Positions 1 to 9,538 of a stretch of 64,000 nt of DNA are shown here, one piece after another; position 1 is the stretch's first letter; each line of letters opens with the position of its first letter. Made by a program: the position numbers and the translations under genes. The notes under the pieces were generated by a model. That model was given only the letters and a program-made list of their open reading frames with translations. It did not search any database and had not been told where the DNA came from. This stretch comes from Pseudocercospora fijiensis CIRAD86 (lineage: Eukaryota > Ascomycota > Dothideomycetes > Mycosphaerellales > Mycosphaerellaceae): the NCBI RefSeq assembly GCF_000340215.1, contig NW_006921534.1, positions 3,595,041 through 3,659,040 on the forward strand, given 5' to 3'.

Positions 1-1
1 A

Positions 2-517
2 GAGCAGAATGAGATCCGCAAGAAGATGACTCGGCGCGAAGAGCAGCTTCTCCCCGTCTACCAGCAGATCTCGCTGCAGTACGCAGACCTCCACGATCGT
101 GCTGGTCGCATGAAGGCCAAGGGCGCCATCCGCGCGCCGCTGCAGTGGGCTCAGGCTCGTCGCTTCTTTTACTGGCGTCTCCGCCGCCGTTTGAATGAGG
201 AGTATGTCCTCAAGCGCATCGCCAGCTCGCAGTCCAAGGAGCTGGTCAGCAGATCAAACAGTCTCAAGACTCTCGAGTCTTGGTCTGGTCTGCCCAAGTA
301 CGCGACCGACGACATGTCTGTCGCTATGTGGTTCGAGGAGAACAGGAAGAGCATTGCGGATAAGATCGAGGCGATGAAGACTGACGCCATCGCTTACGAC
401 GTTGCTACTCTCATGCGCAGCCACAAGAGCGGAGGTCTCAAGGGTGTTGCGCAAGTGCTCAGCATGTTGCCTGTGGATGAGAAGGAGGAGGTTCTTCAGT
501 GGCTGCAGAAGGCATAG
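2..517 (+). CDS. ACC1: Acetyl-CoA carboxylase, C-terminal end (partial at 5')
   Basis: This is the last 171 codons of the multidomain cytosolic biotin enzyme that makes malonyl-CoA for fatty-acid synthesis. The frame is open from base 2 through the TAG at 515-517, so the gene enters from the left and about 2,100 residues lie outside. The motif QISLQYADLHDRAGRM, followed by the Arg-rich WRLRRRLNEEY, is the conserved tail of the carboxyltransferase domain in fungal and animal ACC. The last residues form the expected helical end (DEKEEVLQWLQKA). The Met at base 26 is internal and not a start. Codon use is GC-ending and shows no RIP, unlike sequence beyond 6.5 kb. The gene converges on the acetyltransferase at 801-1289. 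The identification is strong because the motif is specific to eukaryotic ACC; the symbol follows yeast ACC1 (cut6 in fission yeast). Confidence 0.93.
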   Translation, partial: EQNEIRKKMTRREEQLLPVYQQISLQYADLHDRAGRMKAKGAIRAPLQWAQARRFFYWRLRRRLNEEYVLKRIASSQSKELVSRSNSLKTLESWSGLPKYATDDMSVAMWFEENRKSIADKIEAMKTDAIAYDVATLMRSHKSGGLKGVAQVLSMLPVDEKEEVLQWLQKA

Positions 518-800
518 AAGCCTGCTAAGCCTGGTAAGCCTGCTTGGCCTTGCAGCCGATGTTGATTTCGATGCTGGATTTTGAAAGCGGAGGTGTTTCA
601 GACACTGATGCTTCGCGTATTTGTGCGTTTTACAGCACAGCGGCCGGCGTATTGCGAGATGTCCTTGGAGGAAGCATTTTGTCATTGCGCAGGACACGGC
701 GTTTCCATTGGATCGTGGGATGTTGATATGATATAGATAAAACTTTGATACAACTTGTGCACGTTCAGACGGCTTTCCAAGCTTCGTGGTAAGTCACCTC
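518..800. other. Convergent intergenic spacer
   Basis: A 283-bp gap between two converging stop codons. It should hold both 3' UTRs. An A/T-rich patch near 726-746 could serve polyadenylation. Nothing else is seen. Confidence 0.4.
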
Positions 801-1289
801 TCAACTCACGGCTGGACCGTTCATATGCAATGCTAAGAAGGCACTTGCTGGAGCTCCTGCGAATCTCAGATTCGGATCTCGCTGGAAGCCAAATCTTTGG
901 TAGAACTTCGGCCGCCCTGCAACGACGCAGCCGTTTACGCCTGCCTCCCGAAGAGCTTTCAACAGTTCATTGACCAGCATCGTTCCGATTCCCTGCCCTT
1001 GCAGTTCCCATTTCACAGAGAGCGGCGCGAGGCCAAGCCAATCTTGGTCGTGACCGTCGACGAGGACTGGAAAAGCAGCTATGTGGCCCACGACCTGCTC
1101 GTGACCACATGTCGATACCAGAGAATGATGAAGCGCGCTCTCGGAGCGAAGACGTGAGAGGGCGGGAGCGAGGGCGAGGTGGTTGAGACGAGTGTTGTTC
1201 GAGTATGCCGTGGTGATGAGCGTTGCAATGTCTGGAATGTCTCTGGACTGTTCTGGGCGGATCCTGACCAAGTGCTTCACAGATGACAT
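801..1289 (-). CDS. GNAT-family N-acetyltransferase (YhbS-like)
   Basis: A 162-residue single-domain protein, the normal size for a GNAT enzyme. The N-terminus IRPEQSRDIPDIATLI is the usual first strand and helix, with the following NHLALAPALSRLRSES segment as in YhbS-like proteins. The central strands (VVGHIAAFPV, then LGLAPLSVKWELQGQGIGT) carry acetyl-CoA motif A, with the pyrophosphate loop QGQGIG at residues 97-102. The late FYQRFGF (about 129-135) is typical of the YhbS subgroup. It should transfer an acetyl group from acetyl-CoA to a small molecule or protein amine; the acceptor cannot be told from sequence. There is no signal peptide or intron. It is transcribed toward ACC1 and away from the epimerase gene, with about 190 bp between its start and that gene. 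Family assignment is firm, substrate unknown. Confidence 0.85.
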   Translation of the reverse strand: MSSVKHLVRIRPEQSRDIPDIATLITTAYSNNTRLNHLALAPALSRLRSESALHHSLVSTCGHEQVVGHIAAFPVLVDGHDQDWLGLAPLSVKWELQGQGIGTMLVNELLKALREAGVNGCVVAGRPKFYQRFGFQRDPNLRFAGAPASAFLALHMNGPAVS

Positions 1290-1478
1290 GTTTGATGAAG
1301 GTGCGATGATCTCTGACGACGAGACGGTGCGGGGCAGGGCAGGCTTTTGACCTTCAGGTGTGAGTCAATCCTGGTGGAAGGACATACTTTAATAGTCATC
1401 GCAGGCAAAGAAGTAAGGCCAGGTATCTTGAGCTCTGGAAAGCAAGCAGCATCGTCTCGGCAATACGCAATACGTCAG
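1290..1478. promoter_or_regulatory. Probable shared divergent promoter
   Basis: This 189-bp space separates the start codons of the minus-strand acetyltransferase and the plus-strand epimerase, so both promoters must lie here or overlap the ends. No clear TATA box is seen. The epimerase frame stays open upstream to an ATG at 1347; if that start were used the space would shrink to 57 bp, which argues for the ATG at 1479. Confidence 0.35.
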
Positions 1479-2480
1479 ATGAAGGCACCGAACGTCCTGG
1501 TCACTGGGTCCTCGGGGCATCTCGGACATGCTCTCATGCTGGAACTACCGGGCTGTGGCTATGTGCCCATCGGGATTGACATTCTGCCTTCGGGTCATAC
1601 CAGCTTGGTTGGAAGCATTTCAGATCGTGATTTTATCGCGGGAATCTTCGCGAGACATACATCGCTTCGATATGTGCTCCACGCAGCCACTCTACACAAG
1701 CCTCATGTCGCTTCTCACAAGAAGGAAGAATTCCTTGAAACGAATGTAAAAGGCACATTGATACTTCTGGAGGAGGCAAGCAAGACTGGTCGCATTGATG
1801 CCTTCGTCTTCACCAGCACAACTTCTACTTTCGGCTCTGCTCTAGCACCAAACCCTGGGCAGCCTGCAGCATGGATCGACGAGACAGTCACACCCAAACC
1901 AAAGAACATCTATGGAGCTACGAAAGTCGCTGCAGAAGATCTTTGCCAGCTGGTACAATCGGAAACGAAGATGCCCACCCTGGTCCTGAAGACTTCTCGA
2001 TTCTTTCCTGAGCCTGACGATAACGAGGCTTCGAGGCTCGCTTACGATGACGACAATCTTAAAGTCAACGAGCTTCTCTACCGGAGGGCAGATATCTCAG
2101 ATATTGTCAGCGCTCACATATGCGCCATGAGACGAGCGAAGGACATCGGCTGGGCCAAGTACATCATCAGCGCACCGCCACCTTTCCAGAAGAGGCCTGT
2201 GTTGCTCAGCAAGCTGGATTCGAACGCTCCTGAGGCTATAAAAGCGACAGTCCCAAAGCATGCAGAAATGCTTGTTCAGCATGGCTGGAAATTACCTGAT
2301 AGGCTGGATCGGGTTTACGATTCGTCCAAGGCAGTACGAGATCTGGAGTGGAGGCCCAAATACACATTTGAACATGCTGTTGAATTGATCAGTCAAGGCT
2401 TCGACTATCGGAGTGATCTGACCCATAGAATCGGAAAGAGAGGTTACCATGCCGTACCTACAGGCGTGTATACGTCTTGA
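1479..2480 (+). CDS. NAD(P)-dependent epimerase/dehydratase (extended SDR)
   Basis: A 333-residue protein of the extended short-chain dehydrogenase family (GalE/RfbB-like). The Met at 1479 begins MKAPNVLVTGSSGHLG, which places the Rossmann TGxxGxxG cofactor loop 9 residues from the start, as usual. The upstream in-frame Met at 1347 would add 44 residues without domain character and is less likely. The next landmarks are LHAATLHKP (strand 4), NVKGTLILLEEA, the active-site Ser/Thr stretch FTSTTSTFG, and the catalytic pair in IYGATK (Tyr and Lys of YxxxK). The C-terminal substrate-binding part includes YDSSKAVRDLEWRPKYTFEHAV, close to the LGWxPxxsfe motif of nucleotide-sugar epimerases. No intron is needed. 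The natural sugar or other substrate cannot be assigned. It is likely cytosolic. Confidence 0.85.
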   Translation: MKAPNVLVTGSSGHLGHALMLELPGCGYVPIGIDILPSGHTSLVGSISDRDFIAGIFARHTSLRYVLHAATLHKPHVASHKKEEFLETNVKGTLILLEEASKTGRIDAFVFTSTTSTFGSALAPNPGQPAAWIDETVTPKPKNIYGATKVAAEDLCQLVQSETKMPTLVLKTSRFFPEPDDNEASRLAYDDDNLKVNELLYRRADISDIVSAHICAMRRAKDIGWAKYIISAPPPFQKRPVLLSKLDSNAPEAIKATVPKHAEMLVQHGWKLPDRLDRVYDSSKAVRDLEWRPKYTFEHAVELISQGFDYRSDLTHRIGKRGYHAVPTGVYTS

Positions 2481-3112
2481 GGTCTTGGAAATCCTATTCC
2501 CTGGCATGACTTCAGCTGGTGATCCTTCGCCAAGGAATTGGTGTCTGCAGCATTCGCAAGGCCGATGTAGCTGGTATCTACGATGCCTCGGGAGAGGTGC
2601 CTGAATCCGGAGGCGTAAGAGGTGCCGCCTCTGTGTCGCATATGGCTTGACTTGCACAGAAGTAGCTCGGATGCTCGATGAGCGTTTTTTTTTTTGCACA
2701 TATTTCAGAACCATTCCCATTCATAACACCAATTTGCGACGTGAGCATTCCTGTCCTGTACGAATTGCACTTTGCCTGGGGAGATTCATCAGACTCATCA
2801 GTCTGATTCAGTCACTTGCATGGCCTTGGCGCCATGCTCACTCAGCCGCCCGGCCCCGCTTTTAATCTGTAGGGTTCAAGGTCCGTGCACTCTGTTGCTA
2901 CACGAGTCACCTCGCATATGATTTGGCCCCGGCTCCGGTCATCCATCCTCTTCTTCTCCTATACTGCTCCGTATTGCTCGTTGCCACGCTTGCACCGAAT
3001 GCTGTCGGAAGTTTGTCTCCACAAGTCCGCTTCGTCGCCCGCTCCAGGACTCTGGTATTCCGGGATCTGAACAGATCAGGTCATCATTTTCGATAGTGAA
3101 TCGTGGAATACA
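2481..3112. other. Intergenic region
   Basis: 632 bp between the epimerase stop and the F-box-like gene. It has a T-run at 2684-2694 and pyrimidine-rich stretches near 2930-2960. The short open frames here show no domain or fungal protein character. It presumably holds a 3' UTR and a promoter. Confidence 0.35.
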
Positions 3113-3940
3113 ATGCCAGAGCGCCACATCTCCGACTGCAACACCATCGACGCCGGAATGCGGCCTGCGAAGAGACCAAGAATTAAGCAGCAACGCTCAT
3201 CCCAGAAATGCGCCGCAAACACCAGACAGGCCGCATGTCAGGCGGCAACACCTCCACCTACCCCTCAAGTTCCGAGCAAAACAACCATCATGGATCTACC
3301 CAAAGAACTCTTGGTGGAGATAATCGGGCACGTCCTAACGGTCTCTTCACCCATCACGCTTCGAGAACGCAAAGAGGCCCGCTGGTCCAATGAAATCGCA
3401 AACCTTCGAGATATCCCTCAGTGGTCACGTCAGCAACGTTTTCCAGCCGGATATCAGCACCCGCCGAAGCGGAAGCGCATGCGAAAAAGCCCTCTATTAC
3501 CCGTCATCGCAGTGTGCAAGGACTTTTACTTCGCTGGTTTGGAGGCCTATTACTCCAAGAACGTTTTTCACTTTGACAGTGTTTCGCATCTTCAGCAGGT
3601 CAAGGCGCGGTTGAGTGAGAAGCATAAGAGCTTTTTGGAGAGGGCCGAAATTGAAGTGCAGTGGCTTAGGGCTACGCCTTGGGGTGTCGATCCACCTGTC
3701 TACAGCACTGCTCCTGGCGGCCTTCTCTCTGAGGATGTGTTGGCGGATGTGCCCCGGCTGAAAAATGTTGTGGTGGTGTGCGTGAGCGAGATGACCGTAT
3801 ATCTGGCCGCGGCGAGTAAGGCGAATGCGGTCAAGGAACAGATCAAAGACCTGGTCGTGGCTGGTTGGAAAAGTGCAGCAGAGAAAGGGATTCTACAATT
3901 CGTGTTTCCCAAGGAGTGGGGCGTGGTGGAAAACAAGTAG
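3113..3940 (+). CDS. F-box-like hypothetical protein
   Basis: A 275-residue protein with no enzyme motif. After a basic, Pro-rich, disordered N-terminus (residues 1-58, including KRPRIK and PPPTPQVP) comes MDLPKELLVEIIGHVL, which fits the first helix of an F-box (LPxELLxxI). The segment LLPVIAVCKDFYFAGLEAYYSKNVFHF (about 127-153) matches the second half seen in the large fungal family of F-box-like proteins (VCR.. a.plfYs.N.F). The two halves are separated by an unusually long basic insert (about 75-125, with PPKRKRMRK). Such proteins normally bind Skp1 in SCF ubiquitin ligases, but this family is poorly characterised. The ATG at 3113 gives the longest frame; the later Met at 3290, right before the F-box, is an alternative. 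Just after the stop another frame stays open, so a missed intron or frameshift at the 3' end is possible. Confidence 0.6.
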   Translation: MPERHISDCNTIDAGMRPAKRPRIKQQRSSQKCAANTRQAACQAATPPPTPQVPSKTTIMDLPKELLVEIIGHVLTVSSPITLRERKEARWSNEIANLRDIPQWSRQQRFPAGYQHPPKRKRMRKSPLLPVIAVCKDFYFAGLEAYYSKNVFHFDSVSHLQQVKARLSEKHKSFLERAEIEVQWLRATPWGVDPPVYSTAPGGLLSEDVLADVPRLKNVVVVCVSEMTVYLAAASKANAVKEQIKDLVVAGWKSAAEKGILQFVFPKEWGVVENK

Positions 3941-4121
3941 AGCTCGTGCTAGTTGTGCTCAATGGACAACTAAAGTCATCTCCGAACGCCATCGAACTCA
4001 CCGAGTTCTCTAAGCATATCAAAGTCGGAGGTTCTATGGCGAGGTTTTCTTGTTCGTGGCATTCGCAAAGTCCTACAGCTTGCTGCTGTGGCGCAGACGA
4101 CGATTTGACCGCGGAAAGCTA

Positions 4122-4276
4122 AGACGGTGTTTTGCTGCTATACAAACTACTACAGTGACGCTTGGTCGATGTCTGATCCGGCTTTGCGAATATCCAGAGG
4201 TCCAGCGGCCTCTTAGAGAGGAGACCATCAGTGTGCTGAAGGAAGAAGACTGGAACAAGACTGCATTTCCGTAACG
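4122..4276 (+). pseudogene. Cytochrome P450 fragment (I-helix region)
   Basis: One frame here reads RRCFAAIQTTTVTLGRC, then LCEYPEVQRPLREE and EEDWNKTAFP, and stops at TAA (4275-4277). This is the I-helix and J-helix segment of fungal microsomal P450 enzymes: the AAIxTTT oxygen-activating threonines, the YPE..PLREE stretch and the WNKTAFPKM-type turn that normally leads to the K-helix KLDSFLKES. Here the frame ends exactly where KM.KLDSF should follow. Neither the ExxR motif nor the FxxGxxxCxG haem loop is found downstream before the esterase. About 50 residues of an expected 500 remain. It is not RIP-mutated (GC content is normal), so it is a conventional gene relic. A mis-joined exon of the F-box gene is a poor alternative. 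Confidence 0.62.
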
Positions 4277-4436
4277 AGGAGAAACCTTAGATGGATGTTC
4301 TGCTCACTGTCCTCATGGAGAATCTCGATTTGTGCCTGCAGCCGACTTGTCGCTGCTGCGAGACCTGGACGAAGTCTGCAGCTGCGAAAGGCATACCATT
4401 CACTGGCTAAGCAACGGGCGCATACGCAACGACACT
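4277..4436. other. Intergenic spacer
   Basis: 160 bp between the P450 relic and the carboxylesterase stop. A plus-strand frame stays open from about 4339 into the antisense of the esterase 3' end (to 4504) but has no recognisable domain. Confidence 0.3.
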
Positions 4437-6078
4437 CTAGATGGGGATTTTCGCAGCAACGCTACGCCAAAAGTCGCACCTGCGCTTAAGCTCTACTGTG
4501 GGTAAATTCTGAAATCCGTCAGCTCGGACCACAAACTTTTGTTTCGTCCCAATCAGCTCTGGCACACCAGGCTCAGACTCAGCAGTCAACTTGTGCAGAT
4601 TGGGGTTGCCTGACTGGAAAAATGATGCGAACGCGCCAGCATAGCCATCGTAGATCAAGGGATCTGTCTTCTGGATTTGATTGACTTGATTCCAATATTG
4701 CGTGTCGCTGCCATGTTTAGCAGGATCGATCGTGTATTCGGCCCTGTACCAAATATGCGTGAGCGCTTGTCTAGCTGTGATAAGGCTTTTCGACTCACAA
4801 ATACTGTCCTGCACGGCTAGACTTCGCTGTCCAAAGCGCTGGACAAGCTAGCACTAAGTCTCGATACACCAAGCCAGCTCTAACATAAGTGCCCTGGTAG
4901 TCGACTCTATCGACCTCGCCAGATGCAGGGTACAGTGTCTTAACGTGATCAAGATCTCCCGACGAAAGCTTGGGCAGAAAGCCTTCCAGCCATGCATCAA
5001 AAGAAGCCATGGACGAATTGAACCCATCTGCTCCTGTGGCATTTTGAAAGCCGGGCGGGACGAAATTCTCGCCTTCGTGCGAGTTGTACGTGCTGAAAGC
5101 AAAATCCACGTTGACATCTCCCTGGGCTGAGGCTTGTGACAGAGGCTGGCAGAGGAACTTGTCGTCGATGACAGGCGCCCAGGTGTATGAAGAAGTATTG
5201 TAAGTATGAGTGGCACTGATGGCTAGGGAAGCGTTGCGGAGGGTCTGAAGATTGGCAGCCTTCAAGCAGCGAAGAGAATCATCCCCGGCACATCCGGCAA
5301 GCTCTGCAAAGCGATCGTAGATTTCCTGTGCTTCTGACGAGTCGTAGCGATAAGTTCTCGGCCAAAATGGGCTCGAGATCAAGGCTTTGCTGAAAAGCCT
5401 AAGAGATGTCCCTCCTTTAGCAATCACTTGTGCAATGACTGATCCTGCGCCTGCCGACTGACCCCATATTGTGACATTCCTCGGATCGCCACCAAAGTTC
5501 TTGATGTACTTCCGAGTCCACTTGAGAGCTGCCTGCTGATCGAGGAGGCCAACGTTGAGATCGCTAAGATCATCCTCGGCGACGTGACGACCAGGCAGGA
5601 ATCCAAAAGCATTGACACGGTAGCTCGAATAGACTACCACAAAATCGTTCAGTGCGCTGACGTTTAAGATCGGATAGGCTGAGGGAGGGATCGTGAAACT
5701 GGCGCTTCCTTGTATGAAGGCACCGCCGTGCCAGACGACAACGATAGGTCGGAGAGATTGCCCTGTCCTCCACGGTCGACCGTATAGTCCCAGATATAAG
5801 CAGTCTTCTGACCCGTTCGTCGTACGTTGAACACACATGTCAAAGGTCTGGCTGCTGTCGAACGTTCCATTTGTGATTGGTTCCGGCGGCTGAGGTGCTC
5901 TGAACCTGTTCGGTCCGATGGGCTTTGCAGCGAAAGGTATTTTTTGCCAGTATGAAATGTTGTACTCGGACGAATATGCGCCTTTGAAACTGCCATAGTC
6001 GAGATGAGCTATTAAATTCTCTTGTGCCCCAGAAAGAGCAGCAAGAAGGAGCCAAATTATAACAAGCATAGTCTTCAA
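4437..6078 (-). CDS. Secreted type-B carboxylesterase/lipase (one intron)
   Basis: Joining 6078..4799 to 4743..4437 gives a 528-residue alpha/beta-hydrolase, the normal size for fungal type-B carboxylesterases. The N-terminus MKTMLVIIWLLLAALSGAQ is a signal peptide. Landmarks in order are the EDCLYLGLY signature (91-99), the oxyanion-hole HGGAF (117-121), the nucleophile elbow GQSAG with Ser208, the acid in NSHEGENF (Glu335), and the catalytic His in AKHGSD (about 437), which is coded by exon 2. Several NxS/T sites fit secretion. It should hydrolyse carboxylic esters outside the cell; the substrate is unknown. Without splicing, the first exon runs into a TGA inside the intron donor, so the intron is required to reach the His. 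The last intact gene before the RIP-mutated block, it starts about 430 bp from that boundary and shows no RIP itself. Confidence 0.88.
4744..4798 (-). other. Intron of the carboxylesterase gene (55 bp)
   Basis: On the minus strand the donor is GTGAGT at 4798 and the acceptor is TACAG ending at 4744, with a CTCAC branch-like motif between. Splicing joins TT to G to restore a Leu codon (QYL) and continues AEYTIDPAKHG in frame. Length and signals are typical for filamentous ascomycetes. Confidence 0.85.
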
Positions 6079-6505
6079 GCTGCGGACCAGAGCATGTTCA
6101 GATGCTGTGGGCTGCTACTCATAGCAAGGTAACGTGAAGCCAAGATTTCCCGGCGTGAGCGCAGTGATCAGCCTGTAAACAAACATGTTATGTGGCTACG
6201 AGAGCTGGCAGTAGCCCTTGCGTAGGTCTGGAGGGATCTGGGGGAGCCATGAGGGCTCTCGGACGAATGCATGCCGACGTTCGTTCTGGTGAGGAGCAAG
6301 CACTGAGAGGGATGTCGTGAAGAGCATGGCCAGAGATGAGATCGGAACGAGCGGGTCTCATCTCCGATTCGGTGCCGAAAGAAAACCTTATTGGCAGCGC
6401 AGCTGCCAATCTAGACACCGCGGCCACCGCCCGCGAAAATCCAAGTTGTCCGCTAAGACCGAAATGATTGGCTAAGAAATTTCGCAGAAGTAATATGCAA
6501 TCAAA
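6079..6505. other. Esterase upstream region up to the composition boundary
   Basis: This holds the esterase promoter. GC-normal DNA persists to about 6460, and TA-rich repeat DNA begins right after. A 124-codon minus-strand frame crosses the boundary but has no domain character and is not called. Confidence 0.4.
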
Positions 6506-6506
6506 G

Positions 6507-6660
6507 ATTGAAGGGAAATTTGACTTACCCCGGATTTCAGCGTAGAACGTCAATCGAAACAAATATTAAAGGGAAATTTGACTTACCCCGGATTTTAGCG
6601 TAGAACGCAAATCGAAAGCGCTTAACGAATCCCGGATATAAGCGTAATACGCTAATAAAA
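6507..6660. repeat. Tandem ~58-bp repeat at the RIP boundary
   Basis: The block around GGGAAATTTGACTTACCCCG at 6513-6532 recurs at 6571-6590, followed in both by GGATTTyAGCGTAGAACG. A third, more degenerate copy (CCCGGATATAAGCGTAATACGC) lies near 6632-6653. The copies differ mostly by C/T changes. This is the first repeated sequence met when leaving the gene-rich side. Confidence 0.75.
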
Positions 6661-6779
6661 ACTTAGTAGGAGCTTAACGTATACTAAAGACCTAGATATA
6701 GCTATATCCTACTAAATATAAAGCCTATCGACTAGTATAAAGGTCCCTATAGCGAAAATATTAGTAAGACTACTAATAG

Positions 6780-6991
6780 TTGCGAGCGAAGCTCGCCTTA
6801 TACTAATAAGGGTACTATAGTAGCTAATTGCGCCGAGTTGTTACTACGTAATTCCCCGGATTCTAAAAGCTAAAGCTCTAATTAGCTAAATTCTATAAGA
6901 ACTGCTAGGACGGTACGGCAGAACACAACCTCCGAGAAAATTACGTATCTAACTTTTACGCGACTTTATTGCGAGCGAAGCTCGCCTTATA
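6780..6991. repeat. Pair of identical palindrome-bearing 21-mers
   Basis: TTGCGAGCGAAGCTCGCC plus TTATA occurs at 6780 and again at 6969. The core GCGAG-CGAAG-CTCGC can form a 5-bp hairpin. A related inverted form (AAGCTTCGCTCGC) lies near 8520. These GC islands stand out in TA-rich surroundings. Their function is unknown. Confidence 0.6.
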
Positions 6992-7120
6992 ATAGCAACG
7001 TAGGTACTAATCTAGTTGCTAGAATACGCACTTAGCTATACGTAACGCTAAGCCGACCCCGGATTTTAGAATCCTATATACCTAATTAGTTAATTTCTAT
7101 AAGTAGAGACTTTCGGAGCC

Positions 7121-7197
7121 AGCGCCGGTATCTCCGAACAAGCGCCGACTTCCCGAACAAGCGCCGACTTCCCGAACAACCGCCGACTTCCCGAACA
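7121..7197. repeat. 19-bp minisatellite, four units
   Basis: Units of about 19-20 bp (AGCGCCGACTTCCCGAACA) start at 7121, 7141, 7160 and 7179. The first unit is divergent and the last begins ACCGCC. It is short and ends at the A-rich stretch. Confidence 0.8.
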
Positions 7198-7558
7198 ACC
7201 GCTAGTAAAGCCTTTTGCCTTCCTTCTAATACTTCAAATATATAGTAAAATATATAGTAAAATATACAAACAATTAATAAGAAAATTAATAAGAAAATTA
7301 ACTAAAACATTAATAAAAGAATTTATAAAACAACTTTTAATAAAAGAACCTATAGAAAAATTAATTTTAATTATAGAAAACATACGATTTAAATTTATAA
7401 AATTACCGAAAAATATTAAAGGAACGAGAGCGAGAATAAGAGCGAGGAACCCTAAAATTCGCGGCTCCGCTATACTAGGTATATATAAAATTTAAAAACT
7501 CGCGGGCGCTACCGCTATTACTACGTAAGTAGAAGGAGCAGAAGTACTTACGTACGGG

Positions 7559-7900
7559 TACTATCCTGGTTAGTAAAACAATTAACAAAACAACAAACAA
7601 AACAACTAATAAAACAACTAATAAAACAACTAATAAAACAACTAATAAAACAATTAATAGAACAATTAACAAAACAATTAATAAAACAATTAACAAAACA
7701 ATTAACAAAACAATTAATAAACTAATTAATAAAACGATAAATAAAACAATTAACAAAACAATTAACAAAACAATTAACAAAACAATTAATAAAACAATAA
7801 ATAAAACAATAGTAGAACAATTAGTAAGGCAATTAATTAAATGATTAATTAAACAATTAGTAAAGCAATTAGTTAAACAATTAGTTAAACAATTAATAAA
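7559..7900. repeat. Degenerate 12-bp tandem array
   Basis: An array of AAAACAATTAAC/T-type 11-12-mers with point variation. Its minus-strand reading gives a spurious LLIVLLIV peptide. Confidence 0.75.
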
Positions 7901-8639
7901 ATAAATTATATTCTAGTAAATAAATAACTTATAATAAAGTTAAAAAGAAGGTAAATAATAAACTAGAGAAGAAACTAAATAATAAAGCAAATAATAGATT
8001 AAATAAAAAACTAGAGAACAAAGTAAATAATAAACTAAATAATAAGCTAATTAATAGACTAAATAATAAGCTAGTACTAAACTAAGTAGTAAGATAGAAA
8101 ACAAGTAATAAATAAGGATATAAATAAGAGGACTTAGACGTATGAGAAAAAAGAAAACGTGTGATAAAAATAAATAAGAAAATATAAAATAGGTAAGTAA
8201 AACAAGTAAGATACTAAATAGAAAAACTGTAAAACATTAAAGAAAAAAATTAAAAATAGTTTTTTTAATAATATAAAAAGTAGTAATAGATATAAAAAAT
8301 TAGAGAAAACTAGAATAAAAGTAAGTGGTATATGTAAAGTTGAAAATAATAAAGTAGTATCTAAAATACTAGAAAAGAAAAATAGTAATACAAAAATATA
8401 AAAATACTTATTCCTAATAAACTATTCTAATAGAACTAAATCGTATAATAATAGTAATAGCTTCAAGGTCTAGCTTCGAGGTCTAAAGAATCGAATTAGC
8501 TTAGTATATATAAGGCGAAAGCTTCGCTCGCACTCCTCTAGGCACGCGCTAGCCGCCTAGGAGCACATTTTACTATTAATTTTAATAAAGCTATTAGTAG
8601 AGCTACTAGTAACTTTAGACTATTAGACTATTAGTAGGA

Positions 8640-9342
8640 CTAGGTATTAAGAAAACTATTAACAAACCTATTAATTAAACTATTAGGTAAACTATTAGAT
8701 AGACTATTAGATAAACTATCAGCTAAACTATTAGTAAACCTAATAATAGAACTAATAATAAAACTAATAATAAAACTAATAATGAAACTAATAATAAAAC
8801 TAATAATAAAACTAATAACTTAAATAGCACTAATAGTAAAACTATTAGTAAAACTACTAATAGGACTATTAATAAAACTACTAATAAAACTGTTAACAGA
8901 ACTACTAATAAAACTACTAGTAAAACTACTAAGACTACGAGCTAACCTACGAATAGGACTACTAATTAAAGTACTAAGACCACTAACTAAACTAGAAACA
9001 AAACTATTAACAAAACTACTAATAAAACTATTAATAAAACTACTAATAAAACTATTAAAGAAACTACTAATAAAATACTAATTAAAATTTTCGTTAAACT
9101 AAAACTAGTAATCGAACTGCTAATTAAACTATTAATTAAATAGTTAATCAAGCTATTTATATAATTACTAATAAAACGACTAATTAAACTACTAGTTAAG
9201 CTACTAGTTAAACTACTAATTAAACTACTACCGAAATTTTAAATTAAACCGTTACTAGTAATTAAAATACTAATCGAACTGCTAGCTGAACTGCTAATCG
9301 AACTGCTAATCGATCTACTAATCGACCTACTAATCGACCTAC
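8640..9342. repeat. Degenerate 12-bp minisatellite (left part of a split array)
   Basis: Repeats of the type ACTAATAAAACT pass into CGAACTGCTAAT and finally CGACCTACTAAT units. The array stops at 9342, where element 0 is inserted, and resumes with the same CGACCTACTAAT units at 37778. The 5-mer CCTAC is present on both sides as the target duplication. Confidence 0.8.
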
Positions 9343-9538
9343 TATAAGAAGGGCATATTAGCAGGTAGATAGGGCAGTAGTAGGTACGAGTAGTGTTCGA
9401 TAAGGAGCTAGGAGGAGAGGGAGGAAGGTAGGCAAGTTAGCCTATTGCTAAGCGCCAAGCCCTGCCTAAGGTACTAAGACCCTAGCTTCACTTAGCCTAG
9501 TTATATACCAATTACGTGTAGCCTCTTTGGCCCTAATA
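9343..9538 (-). repeat. Element 0 3' LTR
   Basis: Plus-strand start TATAAGAAGGG (RIP form of TGTAAGAAGGG) and end CCCTAATA (from CCCTAACA). It matches the copy at 37582-37777 in direct orientation. Confidence 0.9.

Larger units (their letters stand above)
6661..9342. repeat. TA-rich non-coding repeat region
   Basis: About 2.7 kb of low-complexity, TA-rich DNA without a coding frame. It holds a palindrome pair (6780-6991), a 19-bp minisatellite (7121-7197), A-rich stretches (7230-7470 and 7900-8460) and degenerate 12-bp arrays (7559-7900 and 8640-9342). The long frame on the minus strand at 7475-7780 codes only Leu/Ile/Val repeats and is an artefact of the array. Confidence 0.7.

Noticed and set aside
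4339..4504. Plus-strand open stretch overlapping the esterase 3' end
   Set aside because: It is antisense to exon 2 of the esterase and has no recognisable domain or start context.
6188..6562. 124-codon minus-strand frame upstream of the esterase
   Set aside because: It crosses from GC-normal into TA-rich repeat DNA, its first part is the tandem repeat, and no domain is recognisable.
7475..7780. 101-codon minus-strand frame rich in Leu, Ile and Val
   Set aside because: It is a translation of the 12-bp array and no transmembrane protein family has this strict repeat. The array continues out of frame on both sides.
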